DNA of 26,923 bases from an uncultured Oscillibacter sp. Lineage in GTDB: Bacteria; Bacillota; Clostridia; Oscillospirales; Oscillospiraceae. Each line of letters begins with the position of its first letter. The first letter of the stretch is position 1. Of the stretch, positions 1 through 7,502 are shown piece by piece. Location of the stretch: NCBI GenBank assembly GCA_934574045.1, contig CAKTMK010000034.1:1-26923 (forward strand), written 5' to 3'. Below the pieces are notes generated by a model. The model did no database searches. It was not told where the DNA came from and was given only the letters and a program-made list of their open reading frames with translations. The translations under genes and the position numbers were made by a program.

Positions 1-149
1 TAGGAGCAAAGAACGACATAATAAAAAAGACCGGAGCATCCGCCTGTGCGAATGCTCCGGTCTGCAATCAGAGTTTGTATAAATTCTCGATAAATTCGGC
101 ATCGCGGATAATCTACGATCTGCCTGAGTTCAAGCTGATAGTCTGCCAT
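1..149 (-). CDS. Partial ORF of unknown function, probably on an inserted element
   Basis: An ATG at 149 preceded by GGAGG with six bases of spacing opens a frame that stays open to the window edge. It encodes at least 49 residues, beginning MADYQLELRQIVDYPRCRIY. The sequence loosely resembles, from memory, N-termini of uncharacterised proteins carried by integrative elements of gut Firmicutes; I cannot confirm this. The DNA is clearly more AT-rich than the wal operon to its right. It lies on the far side of the point where spoVAD is broken, so it probably belongs to whatever was joined there. A hairpin followed on the minus strand by a T-run lies inside the frame. Confidence 0.5.
   Translation of the reverse strand, partial: MADYQLELRQIVDYPRCRIYREFIQTLIADRSIRTGGCSGLFYYVVLCS
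22..63 (-). terminator. Terminator-like hairpin inside the partial ORF
   Basis: Bases 28-39 and 52-63 are a perfect 12-bp inverted repeat around a 12-base loop. On the minus strand it is followed by a T-run (complement of the A-run at 23-28). It has the form of a Rho-independent terminator, but the open frame from 149 passes through it without a stop. Either the ORF is not translated this far, or the hairpin is an attenuator or a coincidence. Confidence 0.4.
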
Positions 150-220
150 AGGCGGCCTCCTGTCTGTTTCGGTTGGCGAAATATGTTGATAGATAAGGGA
201 ATTTGTGTAGTATAGCCTTA

Positions 221-886
221 TCAAAGGTCAAGAATGTATTGTGTTAATTGAACATCATCAGGGGCCATGGCCGCGCCCATGTTGTTCACGTCCGTGATCC
301 CCTTGTCCACGATCCGCCCGCAGGTCACGTGGGTGACGTACGGGCCGCTGCCCTCCCGCCCCAGCACGCAGCAGCCCGCGGCGGTGGCGGTCCACTGGGC
401 GGTGGGGGTGCGCTGGTTGCCGTAGGGCACCGGCATACGGTACTGCCGCTCCGCCGTGCAGAAGTGGGAGGAGGTGACGGCGGCGGCCCGCTGGGCAAAG
501 CCGCCGTCGATGGTCATGGCCGCCAGCGCCAGCGATTCGCCCATGGTGGAGCAGGCGCCGTACAGCCCGAAGAAGGGGATGTTGAACTCCCGCAGGCCGA
601 AGGACGAACCGATGCACTGATTCAAAAGGTCCCCGGCGAAAATGCAGTCCACGTCCGCGGGCTGCAGCTTCGCCTTGTCCAGCGCCGTCTGCACCGCCCG
701 CTGCTGCATCCGGGACTCCGCCTTTTCCCATGTTTTTTCGCCGAAGAAGGAGTCCTCCCGCAGCTCGTCGAAGCAGGCGGCCAGCGGCCCCTGCTTTTCC
801 AGCTTTCCGCCGATGCTGGCGCAGGAGAGAATGGCCGGCGCGCCGGTCAGCTCCACGGTGCGCCGCCCGATGCGTTTGTTGCTCAT
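221..886 (-). pseudogene. spoVAD: spoVAD (stage V sporulation protein AD), truncated at the 3' end
   Basis: SpoVAD has a thiolase-like fold and belongs to the SpoVA machinery that loads dipicolinic acid into the forespore. The ATG at 886 follows an AAGGCGG ribosome-binding site. Residues 1-209 follow the family closely, including AGDLLNQ, GACSTMGES, the TSSH and TAERQYR stretches and the DVNNMGAAMAP block. Family members of about 335-340 residues then continue with a helix starting AAADT. Here the frame instead runs 12 unrelated residues to a stop at 221, in AT-rich DNA. About one third of the protein is missing. The breakpoint is near base 260. No spoVAC or spoVAE lies beside it, and it sits behind the wal terminator, so it must have its own promoter; I saw no convincing one. 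Confidence 0.85.
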
Positions 887-956
887 GAAACCACCGCCTT
901 GTGATATTTTCCATAGCGTTCCCGCTTTTTTCAGAAATATCAACGCTGATTTGTGC

Positions 957-992
957 AAAAAAATGACCGCCCGTCCCAAGCGGGGCGGGCGG
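957..992 (-). terminator. Rho-independent terminator of the wal operon
   Basis: Bases 967-977 and 982-992 form an 11-bp GC-rich stem with one G-U pair and a four-base loop. On the minus strand a T-run follows within a few bases (A-run 957-963). It lies 12 bases past the stop of the yycI-like gene and separates the operon from spoVAD. Confidence 0.85.
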
Positions 993-1003
993 CTCTGTCT
1001 CCG

Positions 1004-1804
1004 TCAGGCGTGGGTCACCGCGCCGGTGGAGCAGCTCACGTAATAGTTGATCGTGTCGGTAACGACGCACCAAGCCGGGGCCAGCGCCAGCCCGGAGGCG
1101 GAGGACTGGAGCGCGTAGCAGGGATAAACGCCGGTCACGGCGCTGACCACCGCGCCGGAGGAGCGCCGCGCGTCCAGAAAGGCGGTGAGGGCGGTGGCGG
1201 CGGTGAGTGCGTTTTCACTGGGGAGCGCGGCGAAGCTGCTGGGCAGGAACGTGCCGCTGACGGAGCGGAGCACATTGTTTTCCGCCAGAAAGGTCACAGT
1301 GCAGTCCTCCACGGGGTAGCCCTGACACATCTGCTGCACGCTCACCGAGCCGCTGCCGGAGGCGTCGAACCAGTTCTCCGGCGTGCGGCAGCCGTAGCTG
1401 CGGCAGAAGTCCCGCGCCAGCGACGCGGGGTTCTTCCCCAGCGAGCCGGTGATCTCAAAGGAGCCGGAGGCCCGAAAGACGGCCTGTCCCCGGTCGGAGG
1501 AGTAGAGGTAAATGCCGCCGCCCTCGTCCTCAACGGTCAGGTCGCCGCCCAGAAAGGCCGCGGCCGCGGCCCGCTCCGCCGCAAGGCTCCGCTCCAGCGA
1601 CAGCGGGGCGGGCGGGGGATCGAAGCTGACGGCGGAGCTGCTGAGCGCCACGCCCTCGCCGTCGAACAGAGCCGTCAGCTCCTGCACGGTCTGGCGCTGG
1701 GAGGCGAGCTGCTGCGCCTGACGCAGCCCCAGCAGCCCCAGCAGGAACACGTTGACCAGCGCCAGCGTCAGGATCATGATGTTTTTCAGGCGATAGGTCT
1801 CCAT
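1004..1804 (-). CDS. yycI: YycI-like regulator of the WalRK system
   Basis: This is a 266-residue protein with a short cytoplasmic start, one membrane segment at about residues 8-27 and a large extracytoplasmic part. That is the layout of YycI, which with YycH binds and modulates the WalK sensor kinase at the membrane. The ATG at 1804 has AAGGAG upstream and lies 32 bases after the yycH-like stop; a longer in-frame opening further upstream has no such site. Sequence similarity to characterised YycI proteins is weak, and the call rests largely on size, topology and its place as last gene of the walR-walK-yycH-yycI order. A terminator follows directly. Confidence 0.75.
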   Translation of the reverse strand: METYRLKNIMILTLALVNVFLLGLLGLRQAQQLASQRQTVQELTALFDGEGVALSSSAVSFDPPPAPLSLERSLAAERAAAAAFLGGDLTVEDEGGGIYLYSSDRGQAVFRASGSFEITGSLGKNPASLARDFCRSYGCRTPENWFDASGSGSVSVQQMCQGYPVEDCTVTFLAENNVLRSVSGTFLPSSFAALPSENALTAATALTAFLDARRSSGAVVSAVTGVYPCYALQSSASGLALAPAWCVVTDTINYYVSCSTGAVTHA

Positions 1805-1835
1805 AGCGCTTCTCCTTTTCGGCGGTCGGCTCCGC

Positions 1836-3110
1836 TCACTCTGCCAGCCACTGAACGCTGGCGCTGCCGCCGCCGTCCACATAGCACAACGCCAGCTCCC
1901 GGCCCGGATACCTGCGGGCGATGGACAGCGCCTGCGTCAGCGGCAGGAGCGGCTCCGCGCTCTCGCCCGCGGTCTCGTACCGGCGCAGGCGCAGCGTGAG
2001 CTGGATGACGGACTGGCCGTCCAGCGTCACCTCTGCGGCGCAGCTCCCGCTGGAAAGACGGATGGGCAGCCCCCCGGAGTGATAGCCGAAGCGCAGCGTC
2101 CGGACGCTGCCGCTGGTCTGCACGTCCTGAAGGTACAGCTCCGCCGCGCTGCCCTGAGTGGCCAGCAGGCGGGAGAGAAGCTGGAATACGCCCACAAGGG
2201 TCTGGGCCTGACCGGCGTTTTCCGGGGCCGCGCGCAGCGCGTCTTTCCCGCCCTGATAAGTCACCTCGCCGTCCGTGCGGATGCGCAGCGTCCGCTCACC
2301 CTCCACCACCACCTCCGCGCCGGAGGCCTCCGCATAGCGGAAATTGGTGTGGGGGTTGAAGGACAGGGCCGACATCAGCGCGGACGCGTCGCTCAGCGTG
2401 CCGGATGCGCTCAGCGCGGGCGGCGGCGTGAACTGCTCGGAAAACAGGGAATAGGGGTCCACATGGCCGCAGGCTTCCGGCTGGTCAAAGGCGAACCACG
2501 CGCTGCCCAGCGGATACGACGCGGCCAGCTCCTCCACGCTCTGGGCGGGGAGGGCGGTGGAGCAGACGCGGCAGACGGTTTCCCCGTCCCAGAGGAACAG
2601 GCGCACGGAGCCGCCCTCCGCCGCCAGCAGCACCCGCCGGACGTTCATCGCTCCGCCGGTCCACTCCGCGCCCGCCAGCCCCGCAAGGTACGAGACGGGG
2701 AGCGGGCTGCCGAAGTCGAAGTATACGGACACGCCCGCGTCCGGCCCGGTGCGCAGTGCCGCGCGGAACTCCTCCGTCCGGCACTCCCGGACGGGACCGG
2801 CGGAACCCACCGCCTCCATCAGCAGGCTGCCCGGGGCGGAGAAGGCTTCGCTCCCGGTGGCGGCGCTCAGGTCGGCCCAGCGGCCGTAGGCGCCGGAGAC
2901 GGCGATCCGCACCGGGGCGCTCAGGTCGCTCAGACCGGACACGCTGGGCGTTTTCTGGGCGGCGGCGGAGACGAACAGATCGGAGAACGCGCTGCTGCCG
3001 CCCAGATTGTAGAACTGGGTCTGGACGCACAGCGCCACCGCGGACACGGTCAGCAGCACGATGGCGATATTCTGCAGCACGGCGCGCCGCTTTTTCCTCC
3101 GCTGATCCAT
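1836..3110 (-). CDS. yycH: YycH-like regulator of the WalRK system
   Basis: The protein has 424 residues. A basic start is followed by one membrane segment (about residues 13-30) and a long extracytoplasmic region, as in YycH. In Bacillus and relatives YycH and YycI form a membrane complex with WalK that tunes its activity. The ATG at 3110 follows a GGGAG site and lies 16 bases after walK. The protein is rich in Ala, Ser and Gly, and its similarity to model YycH proteins is distant. Gene order is the main support for the name. Confidence 0.75.
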   Translation of the reverse strand: MDQRRKKRRAVLQNIAIVLLTVSAVALCVQTQFYNLGGSSAFSDLFVSAAAQKTPSVSGLSDLSAPVRIAVSGAYGRWADLSAATGSEAFSAPGSLLMEAVGSAGPVRECRTEEFRAALRTGPDAGVSVYFDFGSPLPVSYLAGLAGAEWTGGAMNVRRVLLAAEGGSVRLFLWDGETVCRVCSTALPAQSVEELAASYPLGSAWFAFDQPEACGHVDPYSLFSEQFTPPPALSASGTLSDASALMSALSFNPHTNFRYAEASGAEVVVEGERTLRIRTDGEVTYQGGKDALRAAPENAGQAQTLVGVFQLLSRLLATQGSAAELYLQDVQTSGSVRTLRFGYHSGGLPIRLSSGSCAAEVTLDGQSVIQLTLRLRRYETAGESAEPLLPLTQALSIARRYPGRELALCYVDGGGSASVQWLAE

Positions 3111-3126
3111 GGCTCGCTCCCTTCGT

Positions 3127-4932
3127 TTACTCCACCGGGCGGCTCTCCTCCTGCCGGATGGGCAGCGTCAGCCGGACCGTGGTGCCCGGCCCTTCGTGGC
3201 GGACGAGGCGGATCGTGCCGTGGTGGCGCTCCACGATCTCCTTGGCGATGGAAAGCCCCAGTCCCGTTCCGCCGGACTCCCGGGAGCGGGCCTTGTCCAC
3301 CCGGTAGAACCGCTCGAAAATGTGCTCCCGGTCCTTTTCGGGGATGCCGATGCCGTCATCGGACACCTCCATCCACACGTGCTCGCCCGCCGCCCCGGCG
3401 GTGACGAGGATGTGGCCGCCGTCGGGCGTGTATTTGATGGCGTTGCCCAGAATGTTCATCATGACCTGCTCCAGCCGCTGCCGGTCGCCCAAAATCAGGG
3501 GCAGCGGCTCCGCCGGTTCCAGCCGCAGCTCGTGGCCCCGGCGCTTGGCCTCCAGCGCGTTGGCCCGGACCACGCTGGCAATGGCGTCGCCGAAGTCGAA
3601 CCGGGTGAAGTTCATCTCCGTGTTGCCCGCGTCCAGCCGGGACAGCGTGAGCAGGTCCTGCACGATGTGGGTCATGCGGTCCGTCTCGTTGATGATGATG
3701 TCCAGAAAGCTGTTCTGCGTGTCCCGGGGGATATCCTCGCCGCCGTCGCGCAGCGTCTCGGCGTAACTGCGGACGTTGGTGAGGGGGGTGCGCAGCTCGT
3801 GGGAGACGTTGGCGACGAACTCCTTGCGCCGCTGCTCGCTGCGGTGGTGCTCCGTCTCGTCGTGCAGCACCACCAGCACGCCGCCGCTGGCCTTGTCCGA
3901 AAAGGGCGCGAAGTAGACCTCCAGCGTCTTTTCGCCCGCCACCATTTCCGCGTCCGCGTAGTTGGGCCGCTGGAGGGCCAGGATCTGCGCCAGCGGATAC
4001 ACGGAGCCGAACAGCTCATCATAGCCGGTATTTTTGGGGATGGCCCGCTGCAGAAGCTGCGTGGCGGCGGGGTTGCAGTGGATCAGCGCGCCGTCGTGGT
4101 CAAAGGCGGCCACGCCGTCGGTCATGTGGAGGAAAAGCGTGTCCAGCTTGCTGCGCTCATTTTCCACGGCGTTGAGACTGTCCTGCAGCACGTCGGCCAT
4201 GTGGTTGAACGTGCCGGTCAGGATGCCGATCTCGTCCGGGGACTCCACGGGCAGCTTGCTGCCGAAGTCTCCGCCCGCCAGCCGCTCGGCCCCCTCCGTC
4301 ACCTTTTCGATGGGGCCGACCAGCGCCTTGCTGAGCAGATAGCTGAACAGCACCGAGATCAGAAGCCCGATCATCAGCGCCTGCATGATGATGGTGAAGA
4401 GCTGGCTGTTGAGCTGGGAGACGGTCTCCCGGCTGTCGAGGATATAGACGATATAGCGGTTTTCCCCGCCGGAGAGGGGGATGGCCACGTCCATATAGTC
4501 GGCGGTCAGGTCGCTGCGGTCGCCCACGGAGCCGTTGAGCGCGGCCAGCAGATTGGGCGTGGCCGCCAGCGTGCCGCCGGACTCGCCGGACTCGGCCAGC
4601 ACCGCGCCGGACACCCCGTCGAGAATGAAGTAGTTCCGGGTGCGGGAGTCGATGCCGAGGCGTCCGGCGTTGGCCTCCAGAATGTCCTGCATCCGGTCGG
4701 CCGCGCCGTCGGCGGCCGCCGCCGTCAGGTCGGCCATGAAGCTGGCGTTCCGGGCCATGGCCGCCCCGTCCGACTCCGGGTCGGAGCCGAACATATCGTT
4801 CATCTGGTCATAAAAGCTGTCAGTGTAAAAGGAGGAGACGTTGGTGGTCAGAAACGCGCCCACCACCGCCATCAGCGAGGTGATGAGCAGCAGCATGATG
4901 AGCATGAGCTTCATATGAAGGCTTTTGAACAT
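3127..4932 (-). CDS. walK: Sensor histidine kinase WalK
   Basis: A 601-residue membrane histidine kinase. Two membrane segments (about 8-30 and 181-203) flank a roughly 150-residue extracellular sensor. HAMP (about 204-258) and PAS (about 262-365) domains follow, then the dimerisation/phosphoacceptor domain with NVSHELRTPLT (His378). The ATP-binding domain has an N box (Asn497), DDGIGI (525-530) and GGTGLGL (554-560). TM-sensor-TM-HAMP-PAS-HisKA-HATPase is the WalK architecture. WalK senses the state of the wall and phosphorylates WalR, which controls peptidoglycan hydrolases. The ATG at 4932 follows GGAGG. walR lies 50 bases upstream in the operon. Confidence 0.93.
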   Translation of the reverse strand: MFKSLHMKLMLIMLLLITSLMAVVGAFLTTNVSSFYTDSFYDQMNDMFGSDPESDGAAMARNASFMADLTAAAADGAADRMQDILEANAGRLGIDSRTRNYFILDGVSGAVLAESGESGGTLAATPNLLAALNGSVGDRSDLTADYMDVAIPLSGGENRYIVYILDSRETVSQLNSQLFTIIMQALMIGLLISVLFSYLLSKALVGPIEKVTEGAERLAGGDFGSKLPVESPDEIGILTGTFNHMADVLQDSLNAVENERSKLDTLFLHMTDGVAAFDHDGALIHCNPAATQLLQRAIPKNTGYDELFGSVYPLAQILALQRPNYADAEMVAGEKTLEVYFAPFSDKASGGVLVVLHDETEHHRSEQRRKEFVANVSHELRTPLTNVRSYAETLRDGGEDIPRDTQNSFLDIIINETDRMTHIVQDLLTLSRLDAGNTEMNFTRFDFGDAIASVVRANALEAKRRGHELRLEPAEPLPLILGDRQRLEQVMMNILGNAIKYTPDGGHILVTAGAAGEHVWMEVSDDGIGIPEKDREHIFERFYRVDKARSRESGGTGLGLSIAKEIVERHHGTIRLVRHEGPGTTVRLTLPIRQEESRPVE

Positions 4933-4982
4933 CCCGGCTTCCTCCTTTCATGGAGCGTTTTTCAGATCGCGCGCCGCGGCGC

Positions 4983-5699
4983 TCACGCCTCGGTGGAGAA
5001 ATAGTAGCCCGCGCCCCGGCGGGTGAGGATATAGCGGGGGTTGGCCGGATCCTCCTCGATCTTCTCCCGCAGCCGCCGGACCGTCACGTCCACGGTCCGG
5101 GCGTCGTCGCCCACGTAGCCGTAATTCCAGACCTGCTCCATCAGGTCGATGCGGGCGTACACCTTGTTGGGGTGGCTGGCCAGGAACGTCAGCAGCTCAT
5201 ACTCCCGCTGGGTCAGCTCGATCACCTTTCCCGCCCGGAACACCTGATGGCTGTCCGTATTGATGGACAGGTCGCCCGCCACGGTCATGGCGCTCTCCGC
5301 GGCGGAGCGGGCGGCGGGGGCGCTCATGGCGGTGCGCCGGATGTTGGCGCCCACCCGGGCGATCAGCTCCCGCATGGAAAAGGGCTTGGTGATGTAATCA
5401 TCCGCGCCGATCTCAAGGCCGAGGACCTTGTCCGTCTCCTCCTCCCGGGCGGTGAGGATGACCACGGGGACGTTGCTGCCCTCTCCCCGCAGCGTGCGGC
5501 ACACGTCAAAGCCGTTCATCCGCGGCAGCATCACGTCCAGCAGGATCAGGTCCGGCTTCCCGGACCGGGCCTTTTCCAGACCGTCCTCGCCGTCGTATGC
5601 CTCCATCGTGTCGTACCCCTCCCGCTGGAGGTTGAAGCGCAGGATATCCACGATGTTCTTCTCGTCCTCTACGATCAGGATCGTCTTTTTCTGCTCCAT
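4983..5699 (-). CDS. walR: Response regulator WalR (OmpR/PhoB family)
   Basis: A 238-residue response regulator. The receiver domain holds the acidic pair near residues 11-12, the phosphoacceptor Asp55 (ILLDVMLPRMNG), Thr83 and Lys105 (TKPFS). A winged-helix DNA-binding domain spans about residues 140-235, with the LTQREYELL and TVDVTVRRLREKI motifs. It regulates cell-wall hydrolase genes in response to WalK. The ATG at 5699 follows AGGAG. It is the second gene of the operon, 30 bases after the Nudix gene. The linker around residues 115-138 is rich in Ala and slightly longer than usual. Confidence 0.94.
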   Translation of the reverse strand: MEQKKTILIVEDEKNIVDILRFNLQREGYDTMEAYDGEDGLEKARSGKPDLILLDVMLPRMNGFDVCRTLRGEGSNVPVVILTAREEETDKVLGLEIGADDYITKPFSMRELIARVGANIRRTAMSAPAARSAAESAMTVAGDLSINTDSHQVFRAGKVIELTQREYELLTFLASHPNKVYARIDLMEQVWNYGYVGDDARTVDVTVRRLREKIEEDPANPRYILTRRGAGYYFSTEA

Positions 5700-5729
5700 G
5701 GAGTCTCCTCTCTCAAAACGGTTTCGCGC

Positions 5730-6284
5730 TCAAAGATCCAGCAGGATCTTTGCTTTCAGAATGGCGGCCACGGTCTTGCCGTCGTCGATCTCGCCGCGGA
5801 CGCACCGGTGGACCATCTCCTCGAAGGGGATGCGCTCCTGCACGAGGAACTCATCCTCGTCGGGCTGGGTGTCGCCCATGTGCAGGCCCCGGGCCAGAAA
5901 CAGATACAGCTCCTCGCCCAGACAGCCGGGGGAGAGGATCAGCTTTCCCATGGGGATGAACTCGTCCGGCGTGGCACCGGTCTCCTCCCGCAGCTCCCGC
6001 AGGGCGCCGGCGGCGGGGTCCTCGCCCGGCTCCAGCTTTCCCGCCGGGATCTCCAGCAGCGTCCGGCCGAACACATAGCGGTACTGTGTCACGGTGAGCA
6101 CGTTGTTCTCGTCGTCCAGCGCCACCACGGCCACGCAGGGACAGTGGTCCGCCACCTCCCGCACGGAGGTCTTGCCGTTGGGCAGACGCACCTGATCCAC
6201 ATGGACGGTAAATATTTTCCCGGTGAAAACATCCTCCCGGGAGATCGTCGTTTCCTTCAGTTCCTCATACATAGCTCTCAGCAC
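5730..6284 (-). CDS. Nudix hydrolase, ADP-ribose pyrophosphatase type
   Basis: A 184-residue protein with a full Nudix box: G-KLEPG-E-7 residues-RELREETG. The N-terminal region matches ADP-ribose pyrophosphatases (NudF), which split ADP-ribose and related ADP-sugars to AMP and a sugar phosphate. I prefer the GTG start at 6284 because AAAGGA lies six bases upstream. The ATG at 6272 would give 180 residues but has no site at a workable distance. It is the first gene after the promoter at 6349-6377 and so is cotranscribed with walRK; a functional link to the wall system is not obvious. Confidence 0.88.
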   Translation of the reverse strand: MLRAMYEELKETTISREDVFTGKIFTVHVDQVRLPNGKTSVREVADHCPCVAVVALDDENNVLTVTQYRYVFGRTLLEIPAGKLEPGEDPAAGALRELREETGATPDEFIPMGKLILSPGCLGEELYLFLARGLHMGDTQPDEDEFLVQERIPFEEMVHRCVRGEIDDGKTVAAILKAKILLDL

Positions 6285-6348
6285 CTGCGATCCTTTGATT
6301 TGCCCGCCGATGGGGCCGCGCCGCTCACGGGCGCGCATAAGTAACCTT

Positions 6349-6377
6349 ATTATAGCAAACCGGCGCGGGAAAGACAA
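6349..6377 (-). promoter_or_regulatory. Sigma-A promoter of the Nudix-walRK operon
   Basis: On the minus strand TTGTCT (6377-6372) and a perfect TATAAT (6354-6349) are separated by 17 bases. The predicted start lies near 6342, giving a leader of about 60 bases before the GTG at 6284. Confidence 0.8.
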
Positions 6378-6389
6378 TGTTTCTTTTAC

Positions 6390-6418
6390 TTGAAGAACGG
6401 GCAGGATTATGATAGAAT
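6390..6418 (+). promoter_or_regulatory. Sigma-A promoter of smpB
   Basis: TTGAAG (6390-6395) and TAGAAT (6413-6418) are separated by 17 bases. The predicted start of transcription is near 6425. The only ATG at the front of the smpB frame (6409) therefore lies inside the promoter, upstream of the transcript. The back-to-back promoter for the Nudix-wal operon starts only 13 bases to the left. Confidence 0.7.
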
Positions 6419-6459
6419 ACCGATATCTGACACGGCTGGACCGGGAGGAGGCGTTTTCC

Positions 6460-6924
6460 ACGGAGAAAAAGGGGATCAAGATCGCGGCGCAGAACCGCAA
6501 GGCCCACCACGATTACTTCGTGGAGGAGAGGTATGAAGCGGGCATCGAGCTTTTTGGCACGGAGGTCAAGTCCATCCGGGCCGGAACGCTGAACCTGAAG
6601 GACGCGTGGTGCTCCATCCAGCACGGGGAGCTGTTCGTCAACGGTATGCACATCTCTCCCTACGAGAAGGGAAACATTTTCAACAAGGACCCGGAGCGGG
6701 TCCGCCGCCTGCTGATGCACAAAAAGGAGATCCGCAAGCTCCAGGCGCTGGTCAAGCAGGACGGGTACACGCTGATCCCCCTGAGCGTCTATTTCAAGGA
6801 CGCCCGGGTCAAGGTGGAGATCGGCGCGTGCCGCGGCAAGAAGAATTACGACAAGCGGGACGCCATCGCCAAGCGGGACGCGCAGCGGGAGATGGACCGC
6901 CACATGAAAGAGAGGAATCGGTAA
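6460..6924 (+). CDS. smpB: SsrA-binding protein SmpB, probable ACG start
   Basis: SmpB binds tmRNA and delivers it to stalled ribosomes. The protein shows the family hallmarks: KIAAQNRKA at the start, a YEAGIELFGTEVKSIRAG beta-barrel segment, HKKEIRKL, and the basic tail with GKKNYDKR. Read from ACG at 6460 it has 154 residues (usual 150-160) and begins EKKGIKIAAQN after the initiator, exactly where clostridial SmpB proteins begin. A GGGAGGAGG site (6443-6451) sits eight bases before this ACG. The ATG at 6409 would add 17 unconserved residues, has no ribosome-binding site and overlaps the -10 box. The cyclophilin gene follows two bases after the stop, and ssrA lies downstream. Confidence 0.9.
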   Translation, partial: TEKKGIKIAAQNRKAHHDYFVEERYEAGIELFGTEVKSIRAGTLNLKDAWCSIQHGELFVNGMHISPYEKGNIFNKDPERVRRLLMHKKEIRKLQALVKQDGYTLIPLSVYFKDARVKVEIGACRGKKNYDKRDAIAKRDAQREMDRHMKERNR

Positions 6925-6926
6925 CT

Positions 6927-7466
6927 ATGTCTGAAGTGAAAAACCCCATTGTGACCATTACCATGGAAAACGGGGCGGTGATGAAGGGGGAGCTGTACCC
7001 CGACAAGGCGCCCAACACCGTCAATAACTTCATCGCGCTGGCCAACTCCGGTTATTACGACAAGCTGATCTTCCACCGCTGCATCCCCGGCTTCATGATC
7101 CAGGGCGGCTGCCCGCTGGGCACCGGAACCGGCGGCCCCGGGTACTCCATCCACGGCGAGTTCTCCGGCAACGGCTTCAAGCAGAACGACCTGCGCCACA
7201 CGCTGGGCGTTTTGTCCATGGCGCGGACCATGGCTCCCAACAGCGCGGGCAGCCAGTTCTTCATCATGGTGGACGACGCGCCCCATCTGGACGGGCAGTA
7301 CGCCGCGTTCGGCCGGGTGACCGAGGGCGTGGAGGAGGCCGTGCGCATCTCCGAGGTCAAGACGGACTTCAACGACAAGCCCAAGACGCCGGAGGTCATC
7401 GCCTCCATCCGGGTGGACACCTTCGGGACCGAGTATCCCGCGCCGGAGAAGCGGGCGGAGCGCTGA
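6927..7466 (+). CDS. Peptidyl-prolyl cis-trans isomerase, cyclophilin type
   Basis: A 179-residue cytoplasmic cyclophilin (no signal peptide) that speeds proline isomerisation during folding. It has the signature stretches FHRCIPGFMIQGG, SMARTMAPNSAGSQFFI and LDGQYAAFGRV, including the catalytic Arg and the Gln/Phe residues of the active site. The ATG at 6927 has GAGAGGAA upstream and starts two bases after the smpB stop, so it is cotranscribed with smpB. Confidence 0.95.
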   Translation: MSEVKNPIVTITMENGAVMKGELYPDKAPNTVNNFIALANSGYYDKLIFHRCIPGFMIQGGCPLGTGTGGPGYSIHGEFSGNGFKQNDLRHTLGVLSMARTMAPNSAGSQFFIMVDDAPHLDGQYAAFGRVTEGVEEAVRISEVKTDFNDKPKTPEVIASIRVDTFGTEYPAPEKRAER

Positions 7467-7502
7467 GCGTGCTCTCAATTTGAGCGGAAGGGGAGTCATT
7501 CC

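Noticed and set aside
3109..5004. A 631-codon plus-strand open frame opposite walK
   Set aside because: It is antisense to a well-supported kinase gene and has low-complexity composition (Gly, Arg, His, Val) typical of GC-rich shadow frames, with no recognisable domain.
6409..6459. ATG-initiated 17-residue extension of SmpB
   Set aside because: It overlaps the -10 box of the smpB promoter, has no ribosome-binding site and is not conserved in the family as I know it.
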